Below, piece after piece: positions 1 through 8,300 of a stretch of 15,271 nucleotides of DNA; within the stretch, counting starts at the first letter, position 1, and each line of letters begins with the position of its first letter. Source of the stretch: Chromatiaceae bacterium (GTDB lineage Bacteria; Pseudomonadota; Gammaproteobacteria; Chromatiales; Chromatiaceae). The DNA is taken from contig JAEHCY010000551.1 of the NCBI GenBank assembly GCA_016880695.1, positions 1 to 15,271 on the forward strand. Direction: 5' to 3'. The notes beneath the pieces are model-generated. The model saw only the letters and a list, made by a program, of their open reading frames with translations, did not search any database and was not told the origin of the DNA. The position numbers were made by a program, and so were the translations under genes.

Positions 1-384
1 AAGGTGCTGCAGGAGGAGTTCTCCCGCCGCCAAGAAGAGATCATCGGAAAACAGGATCAGTTGCAGAAACTAGAAGACAAACTGGAAAGGGAGACCTCGT
101 CGTTGGGCGAGGCCGACCGCCAGATCCTGCAGCGGGACATCATCTCGCGTGCGCGCCAGCTCAAGACCGCCCAGGATGAGTTCCGCGAGGATCTCGCGCT
201 TCGTCAGAACGAGCTCCGCGCCAAATTGGCCACCCAGGTCCGCGAGGCGGTGGTCGAGGTTGCCAAGGGCGAGAACATCGATGTCATCATCGGCGATGGG
301 GTGGTCTTCTCCAGTAAGCGGGTGGACATCTCGGATAAGGTGATCGCCAAGATGGAGGAACAGTTCAAGGCGACTCGGAAGTGA
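1..384 (+). CDS. skp: Periplasmic chaperone Skp/OmpH family, 5' end outside window
   Basis: This is the C-terminal part of a Skp (OmpH) protein, the periplasmic holdase that binds unfolded outer-membrane proteins and passes them to the BAM complex. The reading frame is open from base 1 and ends with TGA at 382-384, so the N-terminus and signal peptide lie outside the window. The visible 127 residues are rich in charged and glutamine residues with a long coiled-coil pattern, as in the tentacle helices of the Skp trimer. They end in a short hydrophobic return segment (around 'NIDVIIGDGVVFSS') typical of the family's C-terminal beta strand. The following genes lpxD-fabZ-lpxA-lpxB are its usual neighbours in gammaproteobacteria, which supports the call. 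Other OmpH-family names are possible, but the context makes Skp most likely. Confidence 0.9.
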   Translation, partial: KVLQEEFSRRQEEIIGKQDQLQKLEDKLERETSSLGEADRQILQRDIISRARQLKTAQDEFREDLALRQNELRAKLATQVREAVVEVAKGENIDVIIGDGVVFSSKRVDISDKVIAKMEEQFKATRK

Positions 385-550
385 TCGGTTGGGAGGAAAT
401 TGTCGCGACCGGACCGAGCGAAAGGCGCCGCGGAGCGACTGCCCGAGATCTATCCGAAGGACGGGCGAGGGGCGAGCGAGGAGGGAGCGCCGTGATCGCA
501 ACGCATCGCGGATTAATCTGCAACCTCTGAGGCTGGTGGGGGCTGGTTCG

Positions 551-1609
551 TTGCAACTTCGTCTGGGAGAGCTGGCCACGCGGCTGGGCGTTGCGTTTCA
601 CGGCGACCCGGAGCGAACCCTCGAGCGGGTGGCTACGCTCACGCAGGCGGACGAGCGCTCGGTGAGCTTTCTCGCCAACCCCAAGTATCGCCGGCATCTG
701 CAGGAGACGCGCGCGGGTGCCGTGGTGCTGTCCCCGACACATCTCGAGGGCTGCCCCACGGCGGCGTTGCTCACCGCTGACCCCCAGCTCACCTTTGCCC
801 GTGTGGTTCGGCTCTTGTACCCCGAGCCGGAGGTGCCGGCGGGGCGGCATCCCAGTGCGGTGGTGGCGGAGTCGGCCAGGGTCCATCCCAGCGCCTGGAT
901 TGGTCCTACGGTGGTCATTGAGGACGAGGCCGAGATCGGGGCACGGGTATTCGTCGGTCCCGGTTGCGTGATTGGCAAGGGTTGCGTCATCGGTGAGGAT
1001 AGCCGGCTGGTGGCGCGCGTGACCCTTTGTTGGGGGACTCTGGTCGGACGCCGGGCACTGATTCAACCGGGTGCCGTGATCGGTGGTGATGGTTTCGGAT
1101 TTGCCCGCGACGGTGAGCGGTGGTTGCGAATACCCCAGATCGGCCGAGTGCGCCTTGGCGACGATGTGGAGGTCGGCGCCAATACGACCATCGACCGTGG
1201 CGCGCTCGAAGAGACCTGGATCGCCGATGGGGTGAAGCTCGACAACCTGATCCAGATCGGTCACAACGTGACGGTGGGCGAGAATACCGCCATGGCCGCC
1301 TGTAGTGGCATATCCGGCTCCACCCGAATCGGGCGCAACTGCACCATCGGTGGTGCCGTGGGTACGGCTGGACACCTGGAGATTGCCGACAATGTCCACT
1401 TCACGGGCATGGCGATGGTCACCCGTTCTGTGACTGAGCCTGGGGTCTACAGTAGCGGCATCCCGGCCATGCCCAATGGCGAGTGGCGCAAGACGGTTGC
1501 CCGCATCCGCCGCCTCGACGAGATGGAGCGGCGCATCAAGGCGCTCGAAGAGGGATTGGGGTCGGTGCGCGAGCAAGCCGCAATGCGCCCGCCCGTCGGG
1601 TACGGCTGA
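551..1609 (+). CDS. lpxD: LpxD, UDP-3-O-(3-hydroxyacyl)glucosamine N-acyltransferase
   Basis: LpxD adds the second 3-hydroxyacyl chain (from acyl-ACP) to the 2-amino group of UDP-3-O-acyl-glucosamine, the third step of lipid A synthesis in the cytoplasm. The predicted 352 residues compare well with 341 in E. coli. An N-terminal uridine-binding domain ('FLANPKYRRHL', about 40-50) is followed by many hexapeptide repeats of the left-handed beta helix (about 103-290), then a C-terminal helix. The catalytic histidine is H238 in 'QIGHNV'. The methionine matching the E. coli LpxD acyl-length residue (GMAM, M289) is kept. The start is uncertain. TTG 551 gives 'MQLRLGELA', aligning with family N-termini, and has a G-rich stretch 8 bases upstream. 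GTG 536 is a second choice. The frame stays open back to 389, but that N-terminus is arginine-rich and unlike LpxD. Confidence 0.95.
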   Translation: MQLRLGELATRLGVAFHGDPERTLERVATLTQADERSVSFLANPKYRRHLQETRAGAVVLSPTHLEGCPTAALLTADPQLTFARVVRLLYPEPEVPAGRHPSAVVAESARVHPSAWIGPTVVIEDEAEIGARVFVGPGCVIGKGCVIGEDSRLVARVTLCWGTLVGRRALIQPGAVIGGDGFGFARDGERWLRIPQIGRVRLGDDVEVGANTTIDRGALEETWIADGVKLDNLIQIGHNVTVGENTAMAACSGISGSTRIGRNCTIGGAVGTAGHLEIADNVHFTGMAMVTRSVTEPGVYSSGIPAMPNGEWRKTVARIRRLDEMERRIKALEEGLGSVREQAAMRPPVGYG

Positions 1610-1672
1610 ACCCCAGTCGATAGCGAGACTATTCTCGGCACCCCGGCGCCGGCCAGGGGACTTGTTTTTAGT

Positions 1673-1678
1673 GGGAGG
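1673..1678 (+). promoter_or_regulatory. Ribosome binding site deciding the TTG start of fabZ
   Basis: GGGAGG lies 5 bases before TTG 1684. It is the strongest Shine-Dalgarno match near the gene and supports the non-ATG start, because no ATG is available that would keep the conserved N-terminus. Confidence 0.7.
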
Positions 1679-1683
1679 TCTGC

Positions 1684-2127
1684 TTGAACACCCTGGACAT
1701 CCATCAGGTGATGAGGTTTTTACCGCACCGATATCCGTTCCTGTTGATCGACCGGGTCTTGGATTTTGTGCCCAACGAGAGCCTTACGGCACTCAAGAAC
1801 GTTACCTACAACGAGCCTTTCTTCAGCGGCCACTTTCCCACTCGTCCGGTCATGCCGGGGGTATTGATCGTGGAGGCAATGGCCCAGGCCACCGGGCTTC
1901 TGGCCAAGGAGTCGCGGCCGGAGGAGATCTCCGAGGGCTCTCTCTACTACTTCGTCGGCATCGACAAGGCCCGCTTCAAGCGCCCGGTGGAACCGGGAGA
2001 CCAGTTGATCTTCGAGGTGCGCTTCAGAGCCGTACGCCGCGGAATCTGGATGTTTTCGGGGACCGCGCGGGTCGATGGCAATGTCGTCGCCACCGCCGAG
2101 ATCATGTGCACCGCGCGGGAATTCTGA
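1684..2127 (+). CDS. fabZ: FabZ, 3-hydroxyacyl-[acyl-carrier-protein] dehydratase
   Basis: FabZ dehydrates 3-hydroxyacyl-ACP to trans-2-enoyl-ACP in fatty acid elongation. It competes with LpxA and LpxD for 3-hydroxyacyl-ACP and so sets the balance between phospholipid and lipid A. The 147-residue length matches the family (E. coli 151). The hot-dog fold signature is complete: '[13 protein letters not shown]' near the N-terminus, catalytic H50 in '[12 protein letters not shown]', catalytic E64 in '[11 protein letters not shown]', and '[20 protein letters not shown]' after it. The start is TTG, backed by a GGGAGG site. It lies 74 bases after lpxD and only one base before the lpxA start, so the genes are surely co-transcribed and fabZ-lpxA translation is probably coupled. 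Confidence 0.97.
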   Translation: MNTLDIHQVMRFLPHRYPFLLIDRVLDFVPNESLTALKNVTYNEPFFSGHFPTRPVMPGVLIVEAMAQATGLLAKESRPEEISEGSLYYFVGIDKARFKRPVEPGDQLIFEVRFRAVRRGIWMFSGTARVDGNVVATAEIMCTAREF

Positions 2128-2128
2128 G

Positions 2129-2899
2129 TTGATCCACCCCTCTGCCCTGATCGATCCGCGGGCGGAGCTCGATGTGGGTGTCAGCGTGGGGCCCTTCGCC
2201 GTTATTGGTCCGGAGGTCCAGATTGGCGCGGGCACCTGGATTGGGCCCCATACCGTCATCCAAGGCCCCGCGCGTATCGGGCGGGACAATCGGATCTTTC
2301 AGTTCGCCTCCGTCGGTGAGATTCCCCAGGATATGAAATACCGAGGCGAGGTCACGCGCATCGAGATCGGCGATCGCAACACGATTCGGGAGTTCGCTAC
2401 CCTCCACCGGGGAACCGCACAGGACGCGGGTGTCACCCGGGTGGCCGATGACACCCTGCTGATGGCCTACACCCATGTCGCCCACGACTGCCAGGTGGGG
2501 AGCCACGTGATTCTGGCGAACGCGGCGTCCTTGGGGGGGCACGTGAAGGTACAGGACTGGGCCATCCTGGGGGGATTCACTATCGTTCACCAGTTCTGCC
2601 AGCTTGGGATTCACGCCTTCTGTGCCATGGGCTCGGTGGTGACCAAGGATGTGCCACCCTACGTGACCGTCGGCGGCCACCCGGCCAAGCCCCATGGGAT
2701 CAACGTCGAAGGCCTGCGCCGGCGCGGATTCGACGCCGAGACCATCCAGGCGATCCGCCGCGGTTACAGGTTCCTCTACAAGTCGGGCCTCGCCCTCGAG
2801 CAGGCCGAGGCCGCCTTGGCCGAGCTCGCCCAGGATGTCCCCGAGGTCGGCATCCTGGCCGAGTTCGTGAACCGAAGAGAGCGCAGCATTATCCGCTGA
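2129..2899 (+). CDS. lpxA: LpxA, UDP-N-acetylglucosamine O-acyltransferase
   Basis: LpxA catalyses the first step of lipid A synthesis, moving a 3-hydroxyacyl chain from ACP to the 3-OH of UDP-GlcNAc. The protein is 256 residues (E. coli 262). It has hexapeptide repeats over about residues 1-180 and a C-terminal helical domain ('INVEGLRRRGFDAE'). The catalytic histidine is H119 in 'THVAHDC'. The residue matching E. coli G173, which limits acyl length, is M167 here, in an ungapped alignment of 'HQFC...DVPPYV'. Methionine at this site is associated with selection of C10 chains. The start is TTG 2129, giving 'MIHPSALIDP', one base after the fabZ stop. The frame extends upstream inside fabZ but without family similarity. 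The stop shares its A with the ATG of lpxB (TGATG). Confidence 0.96.
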   Translation: MIHPSALIDPRAELDVGVSVGPFAVIGPEVQIGAGTWIGPHTVIQGPARIGRDNRIFQFASVGEIPQDMKYRGEVTRIEIGDRNTIREFATLHRGTAQDAGVTRVADDTLLMAYTHVAHDCQVGSHVILANAASLGGHVKVQDWAILGGFTIVHQFCQLGIHAFCAMGSVVTKDVPPYVTVGGHPAKPHGINVEGLRRRGFDAETIQAIRRGYRFLYKSGLALEQAEAALAELAQDVPEVGILAEFVNRRERSIIR

Positions 2900-4053
2900 T
2901 GCTCACCGTCGGCATCGTCGCCAACGAGGTGTCCGGCGACCTTCTCGGTGCGGGACTGATCGCAGAACTCAAGAAACGCTGCCCGTTAGCCCGGTTCGTC
3001 GGCGTTGCGGGGCCCAGGATGCAGGCGGCGGGCTGCGAGTCGTTGGTCCCCATGGAGCGGCTCTCGGTCATGGGTCTGTTCGAGGTCCTGCGGCACTTGC
3101 CCGAACTCTGGGGTATCCGCCGCAATCTCCTGGATTACTTCCTCAGACAGCGGCCCGATGTGTTCATCGGCGTCGATGCCCCGGATTTCAATCTCGGGCT
3201 CGAGCAGCGCCTGCGCGCCGCCGGTATCCGCACCGTTCACCTGGTGAGTCCCACCGTCTGGGCCTGGCGGCCGAAGCGGGTCAACAAGGTCCGCCGCGCA
3301 GTCGACCTCATGCTCAGCATCTACCCCTTCGAGATGGACTTCCTGGAGCGGCATGCTGTCCCGGCGGCCTATGTGGGTCATCCCCTTGCCGATGAGATTC
3401 CCCTTGAGGTGGATCAGGCGCAGGCGAGACGGCAGCTCGGCCTGCCCATCGCGGGGGCGATCGTCGCCCTGCTTCCGGGGAGCCGGGCCGGGGAGGTGCG
3501 GCGTCTGGCCGCCCCCTTCCTGGGTGCGGCCCGCTGGTGCCTGGGCCGGCGGGAGGGGTTGCGCTTCGTGACCCCCCTGGTGAATGAAACCCTGCGCCGG
3601 CTGTTCGAAGATCGGATCCGGTGCGAGGCGCCGGGGCTCCCGATCACCCTGATCGATGGCCAGAGCCGAGCGGTGATCGCCGCGGCTGACGTGGTGCTCA
3701 CCGCCTCGGGTACGGCTACCCTGGAGACGCTGCTGCTGCAGCGGCCCATGGTCGTGGGTTACCGCCTCGAACCCCTTACCTACCGCGTGGTCAAGTGGCT
3801 CGATCTGATCCGGGTTCCGCACATCGCCATGGCCAACCTGCTCTGCGGTGAACGGCTGGCGCCGGAGTTGATCCAGGACCGCTGCCGGGCAGAAACTCTG
3901 GGACAGGCCCTGTTGGACTTTCTCGATAACCCCGAGCAGGTGCGGGCCATCCAGCAGCGCTATCGGCAGATCCATCGGCAGTTGCGCCAGGGCGCCAGCG
4001 CCCGGGCGGCGGAGGCGGTACTGGCGTTGGTGGCGGACCGCGGGGGCCGCTGA
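2899..4053 (+). CDS. lpxB: LpxB, lipid-A-disaccharide synthase
   Basis: LpxB is a peripheral inner-membrane GT-B glycosyltransferase (family GT19). It joins UDP-2,3-diacylglucosamine and lipid X to make the beta-1,6 tetra-acyl disaccharide. The protein is 384 residues (E. coli 382). Visible motifs are an N-terminal '[11 protein letters not shown]' (usually GEASGD), 'GVDAPDFN' (about 91-98), '[13 protein letters not shown]' (about 116-128), 'YVGHPLAD', 'LPGSRAGEV' (about 192-200, with the conserved Arg) and '[21 protein letters not shown]'. The G-to-N and A-to-V changes in the first motif are unusual, but the Glu, Ser, Gly and Asp are kept. The ATG overlaps the lpxA TGA by one base, which implies translational coupling. 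LpxH is not in the window. Confidence 0.97.
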   Translation: MLTVGIVANEVSGDLLGAGLIAELKKRCPLARFVGVAGPRMQAAGCESLVPMERLSVMGLFEVLRHLPELWGIRRNLLDYFLRQRPDVFIGVDAPDFNLGLEQRLRAAGIRTVHLVSPTVWAWRPKRVNKVRRAVDLMLSIYPFEMDFLERHAVPAAYVGHPLADEIPLEVDQAQARRQLGLPIAGAIVALLPGSRAGEVRRLAAPFLGAARWCLGRREGLRFVTPLVNETLRRLFEDRIRCEAPGLPITLIDGQSRAVIAAADVVLTASGTATLETLLLQRPMVVGYRLEPLTYRVVKWLDLIRVPHIAMANLLCGERLAPELIQDRCRAETLGQALLDFLDNPEQVRAIQQRYRQIHRQLRQGASARAAEAVLALVADRGGR

Positions 4054-4072
4054 GCTCGGACCCATCGCCGGG

Positions 4073-4630
4073 GTGGACGAAGCGGGCCGGGGACCCCTGG
4101 CCGGTCCGGTGGTGGCGGCAGCCGTGATCCTCGATCCCGCGCGCCCCATCTCCGGTCTGGCAGACTCCAAGCAACTCTCCGCCGAGCGGCGCGAGTGCTT
4201 GCAGGGAGAGATCCAGCGGAACGCCCTGACCTGGTCCCTGGGGTGGGCCTCGGTGGAGGAGATCGATTGCCACAACATCCTCCAGGCCAGCCTGCTCGCC
4301 ATGGGGCGGGCGATTGCCGGGCTGGGGATAGTGCCCGTGCGGGTGCTGGTCGACGGGCTGTACTGTCCCCCTTGTCCCTGTCCGGCGGAGGCGATCGTGG
4401 GCGGGGACCGCACCGTTGCGGCCATCAGTGCGGCGTCGATCCTGGCCAAGGTGGCGAGGGACCGCGCGATGGAAGCGCTGGATCGGGAGTACCCGGGTTA
4501 TGGCTTCGCCCGCCACAAGGGCTATCCGACCCAAGCGCATCTGGCCGCACTGGGGTTGCTCGGGGTCTCGGTGGTCCATCGGCGCTCCTACCGCCCGGTG
4601 CGGGAAATCCTGCAAGGGCCTGGCGGCTAG
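4073..4630 (+). CDS. rnhB: RNase HII, start codon unresolved
   Basis: Ribonuclease HII cuts RNA in RNA-DNA hybrids and starts ribonucleotide excision repair at single misincorporated ribonucleotides. The core is intact: '[13 protein letters not shown]', 'LADSKQLS', the acidic residue in 'VLVDG' and '[16 protein letters not shown]', and '[14 protein letters not shown]' near the end. This gives the four acidic metal ligands D2, E3, D94 and D130, numbered from the GTG used here. The start is a problem. GTG 4073 is the only ATG/GTG/TTG codon in this frame between the previous in-frame stop (3869-3871) and the catalytic motif, and it places the first catalytic Asp at residue 2. The codons just upstream still encode 'ELGPIAG', matching the usual '[10 protein letters not shown]' strand, so translation may begin upstream at a rare codon such as ATC 4064. 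It follows lpxB by 19 bases, as in E. coli. Confidence 0.93.
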   Translation: MDEAGRGPLAGPVVAAAVILDPARPISGLADSKQLSAERRECLQGEIQRNALTWSLGWASVEEIDCHNILQASLLAMGRAIAGLGIVPVRVLVDGLYCPPCPCPAEAIVGGDRTVAAISAASILAKVARDRAMEALDREYPGYGFARHKGYPTQAHLAALGLLGVSVVHRRSYRPVREILQGPGG

Positions 4631-4748
4631 TGCGGGGAGTGGGGAGCGTGGAGCACTCGGTGCCACACGGGTCCCTCGGGTGTTCGGCTCTGAGCCGCGG
4701 TGCTAAGGTTACAGCCGCGATGGGGCGAGGACAGGGGAGGCTGGTGCG

Positions 4749-5315
4749 GTGATGCGGCGGTTGCCAGGCGCGGGTGTGGTCATGCGCGCGATTCGATTGG
4801 GGGTGCTGAAGGTCCTTCTGGGATTCGCGGCGGTTGCCGTGGCGGGGGAGGGGCTCGAACCCCTGCTGGAGCAACCGCTGGCCCCGGACTTCACCCTCAA
4901 GGATCCCCGGGGCGGCTCCCATCGCCTTTCCGGTTACCGGGGAAAACCGGTCATCGTCAACTTCTGGGCCACCTGGTGCCCGCCCTGTCGCGCCGAGATG
5001 CCCTCGATGCAACGGGCATGGGAGGCGGTAAAAGGCGAGGAGATCCTGATTCTGGCGGTGAACGTGGGGGAGGGTGTGGGGGCCATCGACGAGTTCGCCG
5101 CTAACCAACCGGTGGGGTTCCCCCTGCTGATGGACCCCAATGCCGCCCTTATGCGCACCTGGCCGCTCAAGGGGTTGCCCACCACCTTCGTGGTCGATCC
5201 CCAGGGCCGGTTGGTCTATCGGGCGGTGGGTGAGCGGGAATGGGATGACCCAAAGATCCTCGATCAGGTGCGCGCGCTGCGCACCGGGGCGGATGTCGAG
5301 GCCAGCAAGAAGTGA
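4749..5315 (+). CDS. TlpA/ResA-type periplasmic thioredoxin-like protein
   Basis: This is a predicted exported or membrane-tethered thiol-disulfide oxidoreductase. An N-terminal segment with several arginines and a hydrophobic core (about residues 12-31, ending 'AVAVAG') looks like a signal peptide or anchor, with a possible cut after 'AVA'. A thioredoxin fold of the TlpA/ResA/AhpC-TSA type follows: 'APDFTLKDPRGG', then 'VNFWATWCPPCRAEMP' with active-site C77 and C80 (WCPPC), and cis-Pro P144 in 'GLPTTFVVDPQG'. Such proteins usually reduce disulfides for cytochrome c maturation or related periplasmic targets; the substrate cannot be told here. GGGGAGG at 4734-4740 lies 8 bases before GTG 4749 and 11 before ATG 4752, so either may be the start. 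The gene sits between rnhB and dnaE, unlike E. coli, and its TGA overlaps the dnaE GTG by four bases. Confidence 0.9.
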   Translation: MMRRLPGAGVVMRAIRLGVLKVLLGFAAVAVAGEGLEPLLEQPLAPDFTLKDPRGGSHRLSGYRGKPVIVNFWATWCPPCRAEMPSMQRAWEAVKGEEILILAVNVGEGVGAIDEFAANQPVGFPLLMDPNAALMRTWPLKGLPTTFVVDPQGRLVYRAVGEREWDDPKILDQVRALRTGADVEASKK

Positions 5316-8300
5316 CGGCCCCGCAATTTGTGCACCTCCACGTCCACTCAGAGTATTCCCTGGTGGATGGGCTCGCGCGCATCAAGCCGCTGGTCAGCGC
5401 CGCGGTCGCCGCTCGCATGCCAGCGATCGCGCTCACCGATCAGTGCAACCTCTTCGCCATGGTCCGTTTCTACCGCGCCGCTCTGGCGGGGGGGCTCAAG
5501 CCCATCGTCGGAGCGGAGGTTTGGCTGCGTAACCGGGATGATCCGACCCAACCCGATCTCCTGGTGCTGCTGGTGCAGGATCGTGATGGCTATCGCAACC
5601 TTTGTGAGCTTCTCTCACGCAGCTACCGGGAAGGCCAGCATCTGGGGATTCCGCAGATGGATCGGACCTGGCTGGAGGGTGCCACCGCGGGCCTCATCGC
5701 CCTTTCCGGGGGAAGGGGGGGGGATGTGGGGCGTGCCTTGCTGGTGGGCGATGAGCGGCGCGCCGAGGTGCTTCTGGCCGAATGGCGGCGACTGTTTGGC
5801 GACCGTTACTATCTGGAGCTGGTACGCACGGGCCGGCCGGGGGAGGAGGCCTGCCTGGCGGCCAGCGTGGCGCTCGCGGATCGGCATCAGGTCCCGGTGG
5901 TCGCGACCAACGATGTTCGGTTTCTGGACCGGGGGGATTTCGACGCCCACGAGGTTCGTGTCTGTATCCATCAGGGGCGCACCCTCGATGACACGCGGCG
6001 CCCCCACCACTACAGCGAGGAGCAGTATCTGCGTTCCCCCGAAGAGATGGCGGCCCTGTTCGCCGACCTCCCCGAAGCACTTGAGAACAGCGTGGAGATC
6101 GCCCGCCGCTGCAACCTCGAATTGATGTTGGGGCGCAGCTATCTGCCGGATTTTCCCGTCCCGGCAGGACGGTCCTTGGAGGAGTGGTTTCGCGAGCACT
6201 CCCAGCGCGGGCTCGCCACCCGCCTGCAGGCGCGATCCGTGCCCGCCCCCGCCAGCGAGGGGGAGCGGCAGCGGCTCTACCAGGAGCGGCTCGCCCTCGA
6301 GCTCGATGTGATTGTCAAGATGGGGTTTGCCGGCTACTTCCTGATCGTGGCCGATTTCATCGCCTGGGCGCGAGACAACGCCATCCCGGTGGGTCCTGGT
6401 CGCGGCTCCGGCGCGGGCTCACTGGTCGCCTACGCGCTTGGGATCACCGACCTCGACCCAATCGAGCATGATCTGCTGTTCGAGCGTTTCCTCAACCCCG
6501 AAAGGGTCTCCATGCCCGACTTCGACATCGACTTCTGCATGGAGAACCGCGATCGGGTCATCGACTACGTGGCCGAGCGCTATGGGCGTGATTCGGTGTC
6601 CCAGATCATCACCTTCGGCACCATGGCGGCCAAGGCCGTAGTCCGGGATGTGGGGCGCGTACTGGGCCACGCCTACGGGTTTGTGGACAAGATCGCCAAG
6701 CTGGTGCCGTTCGATCTGAAAATGACCCTGCAGCGGGCCCTGCAGGAGAGCGATGACCTGCGCCAGCTCTACCAGTCGAACGAGGAGGTGCGCGAGATCA
6801 TCGACATGGCGCGCAAGCTCGAAGGGCTTCCGCGCAACGCTAGCAAGCACGCGGGGGGCGTGGTGATCGCCCCGGGCAAGCTCACGGATTTTGCGCCGCT
6901 CTACTGCGAACCGGGGGGCGAAGGGTTGGTCACCCAGTTCGACAAGGACGACGTGGAAGGGGTGGGGCTGGTCAAGTTCGACTTTCTCGGCCTGCGCACC
7001 CTCACCATCATCGACTGGGCGCTCACGACGGTGAATCGGGCGCGCCGGGAGGAGGGGCTGGAGCCGGTCGATATCACCCGGATCCCGATGGACGATGTCG
7101 CCGCCTTCGAGCTCATCAAGCGCTGCGAGACCACTGCGGTGTTTCAGCTCGAGTCGCGCGGCATGAAGGATCTGATCAAGAAACTGCAGCCCGATTGTTT
7201 CGACGACATCACCGCGCTCGTGGCCCTGTTCCGGCCGGGGCCGCTGCAGTCGGGCATGGTGGACGATTTCATCAACCGCAAGCATGGCCGCGCCGAGATT
7301 GCCTATCCCCATCCCCACCTCGAGTCCATCCTGAGGCCCACCTACGGGGTGATCCTCTATCAGGAGCAGGTGATGCAGATCGCCCAGGTGCTGGCGGGCT
7401 ACACCCTGGGCGGGGCGGATCTCCTGCGGCGGGCCATGGGCAAGAAGAAGGCCGAGGAGATGGCCAAGCAGCGGGAGATCTTCGTCTCCGGGGCGGTCGC
7501 CCGCGGGGTCGAGGGCGGCACCGCGAGCTACATCTTCGACCTGATGGAGAAATTTGCCGGCTACGGGTTCAACAAGTCGCACTCCGCGGCCTACGCCGTG
7601 GTGGCCTATCAAACCCTATGGCTCAAGCGCCACTATCCGGCCGCGTTCATGGCCGCGGTGCTCTCGGCGGACATGGACAACACCGACAAGGTGGTGACCC
7701 TGATCGAGGAATGCCGCCGCATGCGCCTGCGGGTGCTGCCGCCCGCCATCAACCGCTCCCAGTACCGGTTTGCGGTGGAGGGGGGGGACACCCTGGTGTA
7801 CGGTCTCGGCGCCATCAAGGGGGTTGGGCAGTCGGCCATCGACGGCATCCTCGAGGCCCGCGGTGTCGACGATCCGTTCCGCGACCTGTGGGATTTCTGT
7901 AGCCGCATCGACCTGCACCGGGTCAACCGGCGGGTGCTCGAGGCCCTGATCCGGGCCGGGGCGCTTGATGAGCTGGGCGCCAATCGCGCCACCCTGATGC
8001 AGCTCTTGCCGCTGGGGCTGCGCTTTGCCGAGCAGCGCAAGGCGGTACAGGCCGCCGGTCAGAACGATCTTTTTGGCATCGACGAACCCGTGGGGCAAGG
8101 CGACGCCGATCCGATGCGCCGCGGTTTGGAGATCGAGGAGTGGGATGAGGAGCTGCGCCTTCTGGGCGAGAAGGAGACCCTGGGTCTGTACCTGACCGGG
8201 CACCCCATCGCCAGTTTCGAGCAGGAGATCGGCTCCTTCGCCGCGAGCCGTATCGGTCCGATCCTGGAGAACGACCGCGGTGCCTCCGGCGGCGAGACGG

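Noticed and set aside
2986..4449. 487-residue open frame on the minus strand opposite lpxB and rnhB
   Set aside because: Low-complexity composition and full overlap with well-recognised genes; it is a shadow frame.
4669..4710. Palindromes near CGGCTCTGAGCCG in the rnhB-thioredoxin gap as a terminator
   Set aside because: The stem leaves only a one-base loop and is not followed by a T-run, so it is not a convincing terminator or a known operator.
8060..8095. QNDLF in DnaE as something unusual
   Set aside because: It sits where E. coli DnaE has QADMF and fits the ordinary beta-clamp binding motif.
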